DNA of 64,000 nt. Source: Dendrolimus kikuchii. Taxonomy: Eukaryota; Arthropoda; Insecta; Lepidoptera; Lasiocampidae. The notes under the pieces are model-generated. The model saw nothing but the letters and a program-made list of their open reading frames with translations, did no database searches and was not told where the DNA came from. The DNA lies in the NCBI GenBank assembly GCA_019925095.2, contig CM034394.1, positions 10,056,272-10,120,271 of the forward strand, given 5' to 3'. How positions within the stretch are numbered: the first letter of the stretch is position 1; each line of letters opens with the position of its first letter. Positions 63,601-64,000 of this stretch are shown here, piece by piece. A program made the translations under genes and the position numbers.

Positions 63601-64000
63601 TTCCATATCAGGCATCTTCTTCTTTTTTTGGATTATGGCTCCAACGCAGTTTGCATTGATTTGGCCAATGTCACAGTAGGTGGTAAAATGTCAGGTGCAT
63701 ATAAGAGTATAAATGCGAAAAGAAAAATTTGGTCGGTGATCTTCCAAATCACTTTCTGAGATCCTGAGGACAACACAAAACATAGAGTGTTAGACTAACT
63801 ACATTAGAGATAGATGTTATTTATTGTTAAAAACTTTGATAATATATGTACATGTCTACTATCAGCTACGGTAAGAAGAAAGTCCACATTGACCGGTCGG
63901 GGAAAATCTTTGAGTAATATACTGTAGAGGGGAGAAACTATTTTGGGACATTCGAAAAAAATGTGATGGACAGAGCCGTCAGCTAAGCCGCACTCACAGA
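63601..64000 (-). mobile_element. 3' remnant of another non-LTR retrotransposon, cut by the window end
   Basis: At 64000-63770 the minus strand reads CECGLADGSVHHIFFECPKI and SPLYSILLKDFPRP-like text, a CxCG...H...C motif found at the C-terminus of non-LTR ORF2 proteins. It differs from the R1-type fragment beside it. It continues past 64000. Confidence 0.55.

Noticed and set aside
1..64000. CRISPR arrays, rRNA genes, bacterial operons
   Set aside because: No regularly spaced direct repeats with unique spacers and no rRNA sequence were seen; the gene structures are eukaryotic.

Overview
The window is nuclear DNA from an insect, most likely a moth or butterfly. It is AT-rich, its genes are split by introns with GT-AG borders, and the intergenic and intronic DNA is packed with repeats of lepidopteran type: tRNA-derived SINEs with A and B boxes, a short SINE ending in an AATAAAA-like tail, mariner, maT-like, hAT and pogo-like DNA transposons, R1-type and other non-LTR retrotransposons, and a Copia LTR element. 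No bacterial features, CRISPR arrays or rRNA genes were seen.

Four host genes can be traced exon by exon. (1) An F-spondin-like secreted matrix protein on the minus strand (about 750-17053; 11 coding exons): signal peptide, reeler, Spondin_N and thrombospondin type 1 repeats. (2) ric8 (synembryn), the chaperone and exchange factor of G-alpha proteins, minus strand, 25829-34057, eight coding exons in consistent phase, 551 residues. (3) NDUFA9, the 39 kDa subunit of respiratory complex I, plus strand, 38522-47074, seven exons, 396 or 403 residues depending on one acceptor. (4) RpS10 (eS10), minus strand, 55655-61283 plus a non-coding first exon near 61.5 kb, 160 residues. The genes are unrelated in pathway; three are housekeeping genes and one is a developmental secreted protein.

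Region by region: 0.75-17 kb spondin gene, whose 7.2 kb intron holds an almost intact Copia element (4121-8738, LTRs 261/262 identical, GTATG target duplication) and a decayed DD37D transposase; 18.3-21.8 kb a nest of transposons inside transposons; 22-25.8 kb gene-free DNA with small repeats; 25.8-34.1 kb ric8, with a hAT MITE inside a SINE in one intron; 34.3-35.1 kb an R1-type fragment just upstream of ric8; 36.3-37.6 kb a full-length but broken mariner; 38.5-47.1 kb NDUFA9; 47-50.3 kb repeats; 50.4-54.6 kb a pogo/CENP-B-type transposase split by a solo LTR; 55.6-61.5 kb RpS10 with a 1.5 kb inverted-repeat element in its long intron; 62.1-64.0 kb R1-type and other non-LTR remnants.

The most unusual signal is a 25-26 bp word (core ACTATGGATACTACGTA) present four times almost without change. 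Two copies lie about 230-480 bp upstream of the start codons of ric8 and RpS10 in the same orientation relative to the gene, and one of these was split by an R1-type insertion.
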